Shown: in pieces, positions 50,997 to 59,405 of the stretch
How positions within the stretch are numbered: the stretch's first letter is position 1
Layout: every line of letters starts with the position of its first letter
Origin: Intestinimonas massiliensis (ex Afouda et al. 2020)
Lineage (GTDB): Bacteria > Bacillota > Clostridia > Oscillospirales > Oscillospiraceae
Assembly (NCBI RefSeq): GCF_900626285.1
Contig: NZ_LR131148.1
Span: 1-64,000 of the forward strand
DNA: 64,000 nt
Direction: 5' to 3'
Made by a program: the position numbers and the translations under genes
The notes under the pieces: model-generated
The model's database searches: none
What the model was told of the DNA's origin: nothing
The model's input: only the letters and a program-made list of their open reading frames with translations

Positions 50997-51739
50997 TGAA
51001 CCGTATCCGGGCAAAAAACCGGGCCCGCCGGGAACTCCCGGCGGGCCTCTATAAACGATATATCAAGCGGATCCTGGATGTTTCCCTGTCACTGGTGGGC
51101 ATGACCCTATTCTGCTGGCTCTACCTGCTGCTGGCTCTGGCAGTGAAGGCGGAGGACCCAAAGGGGCCTGTCCTTTTCCGCCAGGAGCGGCTGGGCAGAT
51201 ACGGCCAGCGGTACTGGATGTATAAATTCCGGTCCATGCGGGTGGGTGCGGAACACACAGGCAGCGGTGTGTACTCGGGGAAAGGGGATCCCCGGGTTAC
51301 GAAAGTGGGCCGGATCCTGCGGGCCACCAGCCTGGACGAGCTGCCCCAACTGTGGAATGTGGTGCGGGGGGATATGTCTCTTATCGGTTTCCGCTCCCCG
51401 CTGACCTACCACCCCTGGCCCTGGGAGGCGTATACCCCGGAGCAGCGGAAGATGTTTTCCGTCCGGCCGGGAATTACCGGCTGGGCTCAGGTCAACGGCC
51501 GGAAAACCGTGGAATGGAACCGGCGCATTGAGTTGAATGTCTGGTATGCCCAGCACGTGACCTTCCTGCTGGATGTGAAGATCCTGTTTCTCACTGTGTG
51601 GAAGGTGCTGGCCAGCCGGGACAATCTGAACGAAGGAGCTACCGTGGGAGAAGGAAAGGCGGCAGGGGACCATGCTCAAACTAATGTACATCACCAATCA
51701 GCCGGAGCTGGCCGGGATCGCGGAACAGGCGGGTGTTGA
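50996..51739 (+). CDS. Priming sugar transferase, bacterial sugar transferase family (247 aa)
   Basis: Transfers a sugar-1-phosphate from UDP-sugar to undecaprenyl phosphate, starting the polysaccharide repeat unit on the membrane. One membrane-entering hydrophobic helix (about 30-55) marks it as the small monotopic PglC-like form. Conserved residues: YKFRSMR, TKVGRILRATSLDELPQLWNVVRGDMSLIGFRSP, RPGITGWAQVNGR. The C-terminal 22 residues overlap the next gene by 68 bases and look unconserved. Confidence 0.92.
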   Translation: MNRIRAKNRARRELPAGLYKRYIKRILDVSLSLVGMTLFCWLYLLLALAVKAEDPKGPVLFRQERLGRYGQRYWMYKFRSMRVGAEHTGSGVYSGKGDPRVTKVGRILRATSLDELPQLWNVVRGDMSLIGFRSPLTYHPWPWEAYTPEQRKMFSVRPGITGWAQVNGRKTVEWNRRIELNVWYAQHVTFLLDVKILFLTVWKVLASRDNLNEGATVGEGKAAGDHAQTNVHHQSAGAGRDRGTGGC

Positions 51740-52502
51740 TCGGGTCTTTGTGGATCTGGAGTGGATCGGAAAGGCGGAGCGTCAGGGCGGTATGGACACC
51801 GTCCAGTCCCGCCATACCATCGAAGATGTGGAACGGATCCGCACTGCGATAAGCCGGGCGGAACTGCTGGTGCGGGTCAACCCCATCCATGAGGCAGGAA
51901 AGGATCGTCCAGGATCCGGGGCGGAGATTGACCGGGTGGTGAAAGCCGGTGCGGATTTGATTATGCTTCCCTTTTTTCACACGGTGCAGGAGGCCGCCGC
52001 TTTTTTAAAGCTGGTGGGCGGCCGTGCCAGGACCGTTTTGCTGCTGGAGACGGCGGAGGCGGCGGAACAGGTGGAGGAGCTGGTCAGATTGCCCGGCCTG
52101 GATGAGGTCTATATCGGCCTCAATGATCTGAGCCTCTCTCTGGGAAAACGATTTTTGTTTGAGCCCCTGGCAGACGGTACCGTGGAGCGGCTGTGCCGCC
52201 GTATTCAGGAGGTGGGACTTCCCTATGGCTTTGGCGGCATCGCCGCCCCTGGCGGCGGTGCGGTGCCGGCGGAGCGTATCATCCGGGAGCATTACCGGCT
52301 GGGCTCCTCCCGGGTGATCCTGTCCAGAAGTTTTTACCGGCCGGGGGAGCCGTTTGATTCGGCGGAGGCCAGGGCGGTATTCCAACAGGGAGTGGCTGCG
52401 ATCCGTCAGGTGGAAGCGGAATGTCAGACGCATGCCGACTTCTTCCTCCATAATATGCGGTGCTTGCGGCAGGCCATACAAAGCGCTGCCGGTTCTCTAT
52501 GA
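51672..52502 (+). CDS. HpcH/HpaI-family aldolase/lyase (276 aa)
   Basis: A metal-dependent TIM-barrel aldolase of the 2-keto-acid class. Visible features: DRVFVDLEWIGK, a conserved Arg in LLVRVNPIH, GADLIMLPFFHTVQEA, the metal-ligand Glu in LLLETAEAAEQ and the DEVYIGLNDLSLSLG motif. The start at 51672 overlaps the sugar transferase by 68 bases; a Met four codons later (51684) is an alternative. Paired with a 2-hydroxyacid dehydrogenase, it may make or break a hydroxy- or keto-acid building block or decoration of the glycan; the substrate is unknown. Confidence 0.8.
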   Translation: MLKLMYITNQPELAGIAEQAGVDRVFVDLEWIGKAERQGGMDTVQSRHTIEDVERIRTAISRAELLVRVNPIHEAGKDRPGSGAEIDRVVKAGADLIMLPFFHTVQEAAAFLKLVGGRARTVLLLETAEAAEQVEELVRLPGLDEVYIGLNDLSLSLGKRFLFEPLADGTVERLCRRIQEVGLPYGFGGIAAPGGGAVPAERIIREHYRLGSSRVILSRSFYRPGEPFDSAEARAVFQQGVAAIRQVEAECQTHADFFLHNMRCLRQAIQSAAGSL

Positions 52503-53419
52503 GCCGGGGCGTGCTGTTGCTCACCGGGGCTTTTGACTGGCGGCCGGAGGAGCGGAAAGTGCTGGAAGATGCGGGTTATCGCCTGCTTTTTCTTCCAAAC
52601 GAAACTGATCCGCTGCCCCCCAATGGAGAGCAGGCCGAAACGGTGGTATGCAACGCGCTGTTTCTCCATCACCCGCTGGAGCGTTTTCCCCATCTCCGCA
52701 CCATCCAGCTGCTCAGTGCGGGATTGGATCGGGTGAATCTAGAGCAGGTAGAGCGGCGGGGGATTGCTCTTTATAATGCGGAGGACACCTATTGCGTGCC
52801 TATGGCGGAGTGGATTCTGATGCGGGTGCTGGAGCTGTATAAGAGAGGTCCGCATCTCTGCAGGAACCAGTGGGCCAGCCGATGGGAGAAGCTGAGACAA
52901 CTGCCGGAACTGGCGGGCAAACGGGTACTGATCCTGGGAACGGGATATGTGGGGCGGGCCGCGGCCAAGCGGTTTGAGGCTTTTGAAGCGGATGTGGCCG
53001 GAATTAACCGGAGTGGTCATTCTCTGCCGGAATTTTCCCGGGTCTTTCCGGCAGAATGCCTGGATGAGCGGCTGCCGGAGACGGATATCTTGGTTTTGGC
53101 GTTGCCGCTGACCGGGGAAACCAGGGGTATGCTGGACAACCGCCGCCTGGCGCTGCTGCCCCGTGGTGCGGTGGTGGTAAACGTGGCCCGAGGCGCCATT
53201 CTGGATGAAGTTGCCCTGGCTGCGGCAGTGCAGGAGGGCCATCTCCTTGGCGCGGTGCTGGACGTATTTGAACAGGAGCCTCTGCCAGCCGAAAGCCCCC
53301 TATGGGGAATGGAAGGGATATTGCTCTCTTCCCACAACAGCTTTGTGGGTCAGGGCAATCATGACCGGCTGTGGCGGGTAATCCGGAAAAATCTGATACA
53401 GGGAGTGGAACACAGTTGA
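52499..53419 (+). CDS. D-isomer-specific 2-hydroxyacid dehydrogenase (306 aa)
   Basis: Reduces a 2-keto acid to the D-2-hydroxy acid with NAD(P)H. The nucleotide site is LILGTGYVGRAAAKR (about 141-155). Catalytic residues are Arg in VNVARGAILDE, Glu in DVFEQEPLP and His in SSHNSF. Length is normal. ATG overlaps the aldolase stop (ATGA), so both are made together. It is unusual inside a polysaccharide locus and suggests an acidic substituent such as a lactyl-type group, which remains a guess. Confidence 0.88.
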   Translation: MSRGVLLLTGAFDWRPEERKVLEDAGYRLLFLPNETDPLPPNGEQAETVVCNALFLHHPLERFPHLRTIQLLSAGLDRVNLEQVERRGIALYNAEDTYCVPMAEWILMRVLELYKRGPHLCRNQWASRWEKLRQLPELAGKRVLILGTGYVGRAAAKRFEAFEADVAGINRSGHSLPEFSRVFPAECLDERLPETDILVLALPLTGETRGMLDNRRLALLPRGAVVVNVARGAILDEVALAAAVQEGHLLGAVLDVFEQEPLPAESPLWGMEGILLSSHNSFVGQGNHDRLWRVIRKNLIQGVEHS

Positions 53420-54528
53420 AGTTCCTTCTGATATCCCCCAAAAACAGAACGGTCTATAACTTCCGGGGAGATCTGGTACGGGAAATGATTCGCCGGGGCT
53501 ACGAGGTGATCGTAACCGGTCCGGATCAGACCGATGTGGAACGGATCCGGGATCTGGGAGCATCTTTCTGCGAGATCCCCATGAACAAGACGGGTACCAA
53601 TCCCCTGGCCGACCTGCGGTATTGCCGGGCCCTGTACCGGCTGATAAAACGGGAAAAGCCGGCCATCACCCTGGGCTACACCATAAAGCCGGTGGTATAC
53701 GGTTCCATTGCCGCCCGTTTGGCGGGGGTAAAAAATATCAACGGCATGGTGACCGGCGGCGGCTATGTATTTACCGCCCGCAGCGCCAAGGCCAAGCTGC
53801 TGGGTGCCGTCGTGCGGCTGCTGTACCGGGCGGGCTTCTCCTGCTGCCGGCACGTGATCTTTCAAAATCCGGATGATCAGCGGGAGTTCTGTGCGCTGGG
53901 TCTGGTGCGGGAGGACAAGTGCGGTGTGGTAAATGGCTCCGGGGTAAATATGGAGCGGTTTCGGCCATCCCCGATGCCGGAGACCGTCACCTTCTTTATG
54001 CTGTCCCGCCTGCTGAAGAGCAAGGGTGTAGCGGAGTACCTGGAAGCCGCCCGCATGGTGAAACGGGAATATCCCCAAGCCAGGTTCTGGCTGCTGGGGA
54101 AATACGAGGTCCAGATGCAGGATGCCCTTTCAAGGGAACAGGTGGAGCCCTACCTGGCTGACGGTACCGTAGAGCGGTTTGACGAGACATCAGATGTGCG
54201 GCCCTACTACGGGGGTTGCACTGTATATGTCCTGCCCTCCTACCGGGAAGGGACGCCCCGGACGGTACTGGAGGCTATGGCCATGGGGCGCCCCGTGATT
54301 ACCACCGACACCAATGGCTGTCGGGAGACGGTGACGGACGGGGTAAACGGATTCCTTGTGCCTGTGAGGGATCCGGCTGCGCTGGCGGAGAAGATGCGGG
54401 CCTTTTTGCAAGACCCGGACCTGGCCCACCGGATGGGACAGGAGAGCCTGACCATGTGCCGGGAGAAATTCGAGGTGGGCAGGGTCAACCAGAGAATGCT
54501 GGAGTTGATGGAAGTGGAAGCGAAATGA
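53416..54528 (+). CDS. Glycosyltransferase, GT4 family (370 aa)
   Basis: A GT-B-fold retaining glycosyltransferase. The N-terminal acceptor domain includes NFRGDLVREMIRRGYEVIVTGP. The C-terminal donor domain has MLSRLLKSKGVAEYLEAA and the EX7E-type motif PSYREGTPRTVLEAMAMGRPVITTD. The TTG at 53416 overlaps the previous stop and has GGGAGTGG upstream; no ATG fits the domain. Cytoplasmic or membrane-peripheral, adding a sugar to the lipid-linked repeat unit. Confidence 0.9.
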   Translation: MKFLLISPKNRTVYNFRGDLVREMIRRGYEVIVTGPDQTDVERIRDLGASFCEIPMNKTGTNPLADLRYCRALYRLIKREKPAITLGYTIKPVVYGSIAARLAGVKNINGMVTGGGYVFTARSAKAKLLGAVVRLLYRAGFSCCRHVIFQNPDDQREFCALGLVREDKCGVVNGSGVNMERFRPSPMPETVTFFMLSRLLKSKGVAEYLEAARMVKREYPQARFWLLGKYEVQMQDALSREQVEPYLADGTVERFDETSDVRPYYGGCTVYVLPSYREGTPRTVLEAMAMGRPVITTDTNGCRETVTDGVNGFLVPVRDPAALAEKMRAFLQDPDLAHRMGQESLTMCREKFEVGRVNQRMLELMEVEAK

Positions 54529-55847
54529 TGGATTTGTATGAGCGGCTGCTGGCTGGGAAGGAAAAACTCTCCCTGGTGGGTCTGGGCTATGTGGGCCTGC
54601 CTATCGCAGTGGCCTTTTCCCGGCGGGTGGGAGTGATAGGCTTTGACCTGAACGCAAAAAAGATTGCCCGTTACCGGCAGGGCGCGGATCCCACCAAAGA
54701 GGTGGGCGATGCCGCCGTAGCCGGATGTACCGTGGATTTTACCGCCGATGAGGCCAAACTGAGGGAGGCCCGGTTCCATATCGTGGCGGTGCCCACTCCG
54801 GTGAATGAGGACCATACCCCCGATCTGACCCCGGTGGAGGGAGCCAGCCGGATCCTGGGCAGGAATCTGACCCCCGGTTCGGTGGTGGTATTTGAATCCA
54901 CGGTGTACCCGGGTGTGACGGAAGATATCTGCGTTCCCATTCTGGAGCGGGAATCCGGCCTGAAATGCGGGACCGACTTCAAGGTGGGCTACTCTCCCGA
55001 GCGAATCAATCCCGGGGATAAAGTACATCGGCTGAATACCATTACCAAGATCGTCTCCGGCATGGACGAGGAGACCCTGGACACTGTGGCAAAGGTCTAC
55101 GGTCTGGTAGTGGAGGCCGGGGTGTACCGGGCGGAATCCATCAGGGTGGCGGAGGCGGCCAAGGTGATCGAGAACAGCCAGCGGGATATCAACATTGCCT
55201 TTATGAACGAGCTGTCCATTATCTTCAACAAGATGGGTATTGATACCCTCTCCGTGTTGAAAGCCGCCGGGACCAAGTGGAATTTTCTGAACTTCCGCCC
55301 CGGCCTGGTGGGCGGGCACTGCATCGGCGTGGACCCCTATTATCTGACCTATAAGGCGGAAGAACTGGGGTATCACAGCCAGGTCATTCTGGCGGGACGG
55401 CGCATCAATGACGATATGGGCAAATATGTGGCGGAGCAGGTGGTCAAGCGGCTGATTGCCGCGGATGTCCCTGTCCGCAGCGCCAAGGTGGGGATTCTCG
55501 GCTTTACCTTCAAGGAGAACTGCCCGGATACCCGCAACACAAAGGTCATTGACATCGTGAAGGAACTCAACGAATACGGCATTCAACCACTTGTTTCCGA
55601 TCCCTATGCCGACGCGGATGAGGCGGAGCGGCTGTACGGCGTGTCTTTCCACAGCATGGATGAGCTGGTGGATTGTGACGCCGTGATTCTGGCGGTGGCC
55701 CACGAGGCTTTCACCGGGCTGACCATGGAAGAAATCGGCGGTATGTTCAAGCCGGGGAAAAACGACCGGAAGGTGCTGGCCGACCTGAAGGGCCTGCTGG
55801 AGCGGAAAGAATATGAGGCGGCGGGCTACCGCTATTGGAGGCTGTAA
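54525..55847 (+). CDS. UDP-N-acetylhexosamine 6-dehydrogenase, TviB/WbpA-like (440 aa)
   Basis: Oxidises UDP-HexNAc to the uronic acid in two NAD-dependent steps. Rossmann motif LVGLGYVGLPIAVAFS (about 19-34), ATPxN-type VAVPTPVNEDHTPDL, ESTVYPG, the catalytic region GLVGGHCIGVDPYYLTYKAEELGY with the nucleophile Cys, and LGFTFKENCPDTRNTKV. This resembles the Vi-antigen TviB branch more than UDP-glucose dehydrogenases. With the next gene (TviC-like) it could supply UDP-GalNAcA. ATGA overlap with the glycosyltransferase gene. Confidence 0.9.
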   Translation: MMDLYERLLAGKEKLSLVGLGYVGLPIAVAFSRRVGVIGFDLNAKKIARYRQGADPTKEVGDAAVAGCTVDFTADEAKLREARFHIVAVPTPVNEDHTPDLTPVEGASRILGRNLTPGSVVVFESTVYPGVTEDICVPILERESGLKCGTDFKVGYSPERINPGDKVHRLNTITKIVSGMDEETLDTVAKVYGLVVEAGVYRAESIRVAEAAKVIENSQRDINIAFMNELSIIFNKMGIDTLSVLKAAGTKWNFLNFRPGLVGGHCIGVDPYYLTYKAEELGYHSQVILAGRRINDDMGKYVAEQVVKRLIAADVPVRSAKVGILGFTFKENCPDTRNTKVIDIVKELNEYGIQPLVSDPYADADEAERLYGVSFHSMDELVDCDAVILAVAHEAFTGLTMEEIGGMFKPGKNDRKVLADLKGLLERKEYEAAGYRYWRL

Positions 55848-55848
55848 C

Positions 55849-56823
55849 ATGGGCTATCGGGATCTGAAATTTAATCGGGAGGACCTGTTCCTGGTGACCG
55901 GCGGGGCTGGTTTTATCGGCTCCAACCTGTGCGAGGCCATTCTGAACATGGGTTGCCGGGTCCGCTGCCTGGACGATCTGTCCACCGGAAAGCAGGCCAA
56001 TGTGGATCTGTTCCTGAATCACCCCAACTACGAGTTTCTCAAAGGGGATATCAAGGATCCGGCTACCTGCATGAAGGCCTGTGAGGGAGTGACCTATGTA
56101 CTCCATCAGGCGGCCTGGGGCAGTGTGCCCCGGAGCATTGAGATGCCCCAGTTTTATTGCGCCAACAATATCATGGGTACCCTGAATATGTTGGAGGCTG
56201 CCCGTCAGAACGGTGTACGGAAATTTGTCTATGCCTCTTCCAGCTCAGTGTATGGCGACGAGCCCAACCTGCCCAAAAAGGAGGGCCGGGAGGGAAATTT
56301 GCTCTCCCCCTATGCGGTGACCAAGCGGACCGCGGAAGAGTGGGCCAAGCAGTATACCATGCACTACGGCCTGGATACCTATGGTATGCGCTATTTCAAC
56401 GTATTTGGCCGGCGGCAGAATCCGGATGGAGCCTATGCGGCAGTGATTCCCAAATTCATCAAACTGCTTTTAAGCGGCGAGCGCCCCACCATCAACGGGG
56501 ATGGGCGTCAGAGCCGGGATTTTACCTATATTGAGAACGCCATTGAGGGAAATCTGAAAGCCTGCCTTGCCTCCCATGAGGCTGCCGGACAGGCTTACAA
56601 TATCGCCTACGGCGGCCGGGAGTATCTGATCGATATTTACCACGGCCTGACCAAGGCGTTGGGGGTGGAGGTGGAGCCCGACTTCGGCCCGGACCGGGCA
56701 GGCGATATCAAGCACTCCAACGCCGACATCAGCAAGGCCAGGGCGCTGCTGGGCTATGACCCGGACTGGGACTTCCAGCGGGGTATCCAGGCCGCTATTG
56801 CGTGGTATAAGGAGAATTTGTAG
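55849..56823 (+). CDS. UDP-sugar 4-epimerase, TviC/WbpP-like (324 aa)
   Basis: An extended short-chain dehydrogenase interconverting UDP-GlcNAc(A) and UDP-GalNAc(A). NAD site VTGGAGFIGSNLCE, VLHQAAWGSVPRSIE, catalytic SSSSVYGDEPNLPK and YAVTKRTAEE (Tyr-x3-Lys), RYFNVFGRRQNPDGAYAAVIP. The SVPRSIE and GRRQNP segments are characteristic of the WbpP/TviC group. It starts right after the dehydrogenase stop. The last gene of the tightly packed, GC-rich stretch of the locus. Confidence 0.9.
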   Translation: MGYRDLKFNREDLFLVTGGAGFIGSNLCEAILNMGCRVRCLDDLSTGKQANVDLFLNHPNYEFLKGDIKDPATCMKACEGVTYVLHQAAWGSVPRSIEMPQFYCANNIMGTLNMLEAARQNGVRKFVYASSSSVYGDEPNLPKKEGREGNLLSPYAVTKRTAEEWAKQYTMHYGLDTYGMRYFNVFGRRQNPDGAYAAVIPKFIKLLLSGERPTINGDGRQSRDFTYIENAIEGNLKACLASHEAAGQAYNIAYGGREYLIDIYHGLTKALGVEVEPDFGPDRAGDIKHSNADISKARALLGYDPDWDFQRGIQAAIAWYKENL

Positions 56824-56867
56824 CAAAAAACTGGTCAGGAAATTGGACTTTGCTTCAGCGTAAACTC

Positions 56868-56876
56868 TGGTATAGA
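56868..56876 (+). promoter_or_regulatory. Possible extended -10 promoter before the AT-rich glycan genes
   Basis: TGGTATAGA in the 112-base gap after the epimerase gene. A -35 is not clear. The gap is AT-rich and marks the change to lower-GC genes. Confidence 0.3.
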
Positions 56877-56935
56877 CTGGGCTGTTTGTAAAAATTGGTA
56901 ATAGATTTAGGCTAAATAAAAAACAGGGACAAGAA

Positions 56936-58030
56936 ATGGAAGAACCAATCCGTATTTTATGCGTGTTTTCGCGCTTAGACCGCGGTGGGGCAGAAAATAT
57001 GTGTATGAATCTCTACCGCAGGATGAATAAGGACAAAGTACAGTTCGACTTCGTAAAGCATGGACCGGGGGTCGGAGCCTTTGAGCCGGAGATTCGGGCG
57101 CTGGGTGGTCGGATCTATGAAGCTCCCCAATATCGTGTCTATAATCACGCATCCTACTGCCAATGGTGGCGCCAGCATCTGAAAGCGCATCCGGAACACC
57201 GGATTATCCATGGCCATTATTATACGATCAGTGCCGTCTACTTCAAGGAGGCCAGGCGATTGGGCCGGATTACTGTAGGCCATTCCCACAGCACAGCGGC
57301 TATGCGGGACCGGAGAAGCGGATGGCTCAAAGCTCAATTCTGCAAACGAGCTGAGCGGCATGCTGATTATTGTCTAGCTTGTTCCAAACCGGCAGGAGAG
57401 TGGCTGTTTCCTCACCGGAACTTTACTGTGCTGAACAATGCAATAGACACGGAGCAGTTTCACTTTCGTCAAGAGCTGGCGGAAGCGGTCAGAAATCAGC
57501 TGTCTTTAGGCAAAGCGTTGGTTATTGGAACAGTGGGAAATATTTCCCGGGCAAAAAACCCGATGGGTGTTGTTTCTATATTCAAGGCTTTGTGTGAGCA
57601 CGTCCCAGAGGCCAGACTGCTATGGGTCGGAGATGGCTCCATGCGAAGTGATGCAGAACAGGCATTGGTTCGGGCAGGGCTAGCGGATCGAGCAATCCTT
57701 ACCGGCGTACGCGCCGATGTGGACCGGCTGATGCAGGCCATGGACGTATTTATTCTGCCGTCCCTGTTTGAGGGGCTGGGCATGGTTCTGATTGAGGCGC
57801 AGGCAGCAGGCTTGCCTTGCCTGTGCAGTGACACAATTCCCAGAGAAGTAAATGTAACCGGGCGTTGTGAGTTTTTACCGTTGGATCAGCCGGAGCTATG
57901 GGTGAAGCGGATCCTGGAGATCCCTCATGACAGGCCGGATACCAGGGATGCACTCCGCCAAGCCGGTTATGACATTGGCACTACGGCGAAATGGTTGGAG
58001 CAGTTTTACATAGATTGTTTGAATCGATAG
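56936..58030 (+). CDS. Glycosyltransferase, GT4 family, EpsF-like (364 aa)
   Basis: N-terminal domain with the EpsF-type opening LCVFSRLDRGGAENMCMNLYRRM and GHYYTISAVYFKEARRLG...GHSHS. Donor domain with GTVGNISRAKNPMGVVSIF, LLWVGDGSMRSD and the nucleotide-sugar motif PSLFEGLGMVLIEAQAAGLP. Codon use and GC are lower than in the upstream locus genes, in line with a strain-specific glycan block. Confidence 0.9.
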   Translation: MEEPIRILCVFSRLDRGGAENMCMNLYRRMNKDKVQFDFVKHGPGVGAFEPEIRALGGRIYEAPQYRVYNHASYCQWWRQHLKAHPEHRIIHGHYYTISAVYFKEARRLGRITVGHSHSTAAMRDRRSGWLKAQFCKRAERHADYCLACSKPAGEWLFPHRNFTVLNNAIDTEQFHFRQELAEAVRNQLSLGKALVIGTVGNISRAKNPMGVVSIFKALCEHVPEARLLWVGDGSMRSDAEQALVRAGLADRAILTGVRADVDRLMQAMDVFILPSLFEGLGMVLIEAQAAGLPCLCSDTIPREVNVTGRCEFLPLDQPELWVKRILEIPHDRPDTRDALRQAGYDIGTTAKWLEQFYIDCLNR

Positions 58031-58045
58031 AGGGAGAGAAAACTT

Positions 58046-59326
58046 GTGCTGTCTGGCTGTGTGCTGACGATCGAATGCCTGATCTTGATGCTGCTTACCT
58101 CCTCAGGAATACAGGGGAGACCGGTGGCAATCATACTGGTACTGATTGGTTTGTTTTCTACTGCGTATTTTTTTGACCTGAGCATAAGCCGACGGCTGCG
58201 GCCTGTGGCTTTTCCATTGGCGGCGGGCTATCTGCTGAGACTTGGATTGCTGCTGTTTGATCTATATGGACAGTCAATTTATACGTTGCCTAATAGTGGA
58301 GCGGATTCGGAAATGTTCTTCAAACAAGGGGTGCAGTGCTCCTTGGGGCAGATTGAGAATCCCGGCGCTTTTGTTGCTGTACTGGGTATCCTGTTTGCTT
58401 GGCTGGGTACATCTCGGTTATTTGTACAGTTTCTGTTGATGCTGTGTTCTGTGGCATCCATTCACTGTGCTGCTATTATTCTGTATGAGGCCGGAGTGCC
58501 AACCAGACAGCGGCGGCGTACCATGTATATCCTTTGCATCCTGCCGAATTTTGCAATTCTTTCATCTCTTTTTCTTCGGGAATCCATTGTGACTATGCTG
58601 TTGGCCCTCTCAGTACTGTGCATGGTCCGATGGAAACAGCGAGGCAGTGAGGGATGGTTTCTGCTGGCGTTTCTCCTGTCATGCTGCGCAGCTATGTTCC
58701 ACAGCGGCAGTATTGCTGCGGCTATGGGCTATATTTTGGTACGGCTGTTTTATGATACGCGGCGGGGGACGATCCGGTTCAGTTGGCGCAACTTTTTGCC
58801 TGCCCTTGTTTTGCTCCTTGTTTTCCTGTACTTGTTCAATAACTACGGCGATGTGTTTTTCGGAAAAATGATCGGTTTGGAAGGGGTCGAAGATATAGCC
58901 AATACCGGAAGCCTGGGAGATTCCAGCTATGTGGCCTATGTAGGCAACAGTGACTCGCTGTCTTCTATGCTTCTGTACACTCCTGTCCGGATTGCATTCT
59001 TTTTGTTTTCGCCATTTCCGTGGCAGTGGCGTGGGATGAGGGATGTTATTGCATTCTGTTTCAGCTCCCTGTTTTATGCCTGGGTACTAGTCAAAACATT
59101 TTGCTATCTGGGGCGAAAAAAGGCAGAAAACCGGGAGTTGGTGATCATTCTGCTGATCGTAGCTTTTGCCCTGCTTTTCGTCTTTGCGTGGGGGGTATCC
59201 AATACGGGCACTGCCGTCCGTCACCGGGACAAGGCGGTAGTACTGTATGCTGTTTTGCTTGGAATCACCGGAGCAACAGATAAAAGAGGACATACCCTGC
59301 AAAGATGGAGAGATAGCTCCGGATGA
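58046..59326 (+). CDS. Polysaccharide polymerase-like membrane protein, Wzy/EpsG type (426 aa)
   Basis: A multi-spanning membrane protein with about ten helices. FLRESIVTMLLALSVL and GSIAAAMGYILVRLFY resemble the segment of Wzy/EpsG-like polymerases around the central helices, and a large loop follows (NNYGDVFFGKMIGLEG). Such proteins join lipid-linked repeat units on the outer face of the membrane. Sequence conservation is always weak in this class, so the call depends on topology and the neighbouring flippase. GTG start behind AGAGGGAGAG. Confidence 0.75.
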   Translation: MLSGCVLTIECLILMLLTSSGIQGRPVAIILVLIGLFSTAYFFDLSISRRLRPVAFPLAAGYLLRLGLLLFDLYGQSIYTLPNSGADSEMFFKQGVQCSLGQIENPGAFVAVLGILFAWLGTSRLFVQFLLMLCSVASIHCAAIILYEAGVPTRQRRRTMYILCILPNFAILSSLFLRESIVTMLLALSVLCMVRWKQRGSEGWFLLAFLLSCCAAMFHSGSIAAAMGYILVRLFYDTRRGTIRFSWRNFLPALVLLLVFLYLFNNYGDVFFGKMIGLEGVEDIANTGSLGDSSYVAYVGNSDSLSSMLLYTPVRIAFFLFSPFPWQWRGMRDVIAFCFSSLFYAWVLVKTFCYLGRKKAENRELVIILLIVAFALLFVFAWGVSNTGTAVRHRDKAVVLYAVLLGITGATDKRGHTLQRWRDSSG

Positions 59327-59405
59327 ATCGGCGACTTCGGTAAAATGAGAGATATTGCATCCGATACGATGCGTGTGCGATTTTGAGGAAATAAAACGAT
59401 GCTGA

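Noticed and set aside
48276..51014. A 912-codon open frame opposite the SLH gene region
   Set aside because: It is antisense to three coding regions and its composition is typical of a shadow frame.
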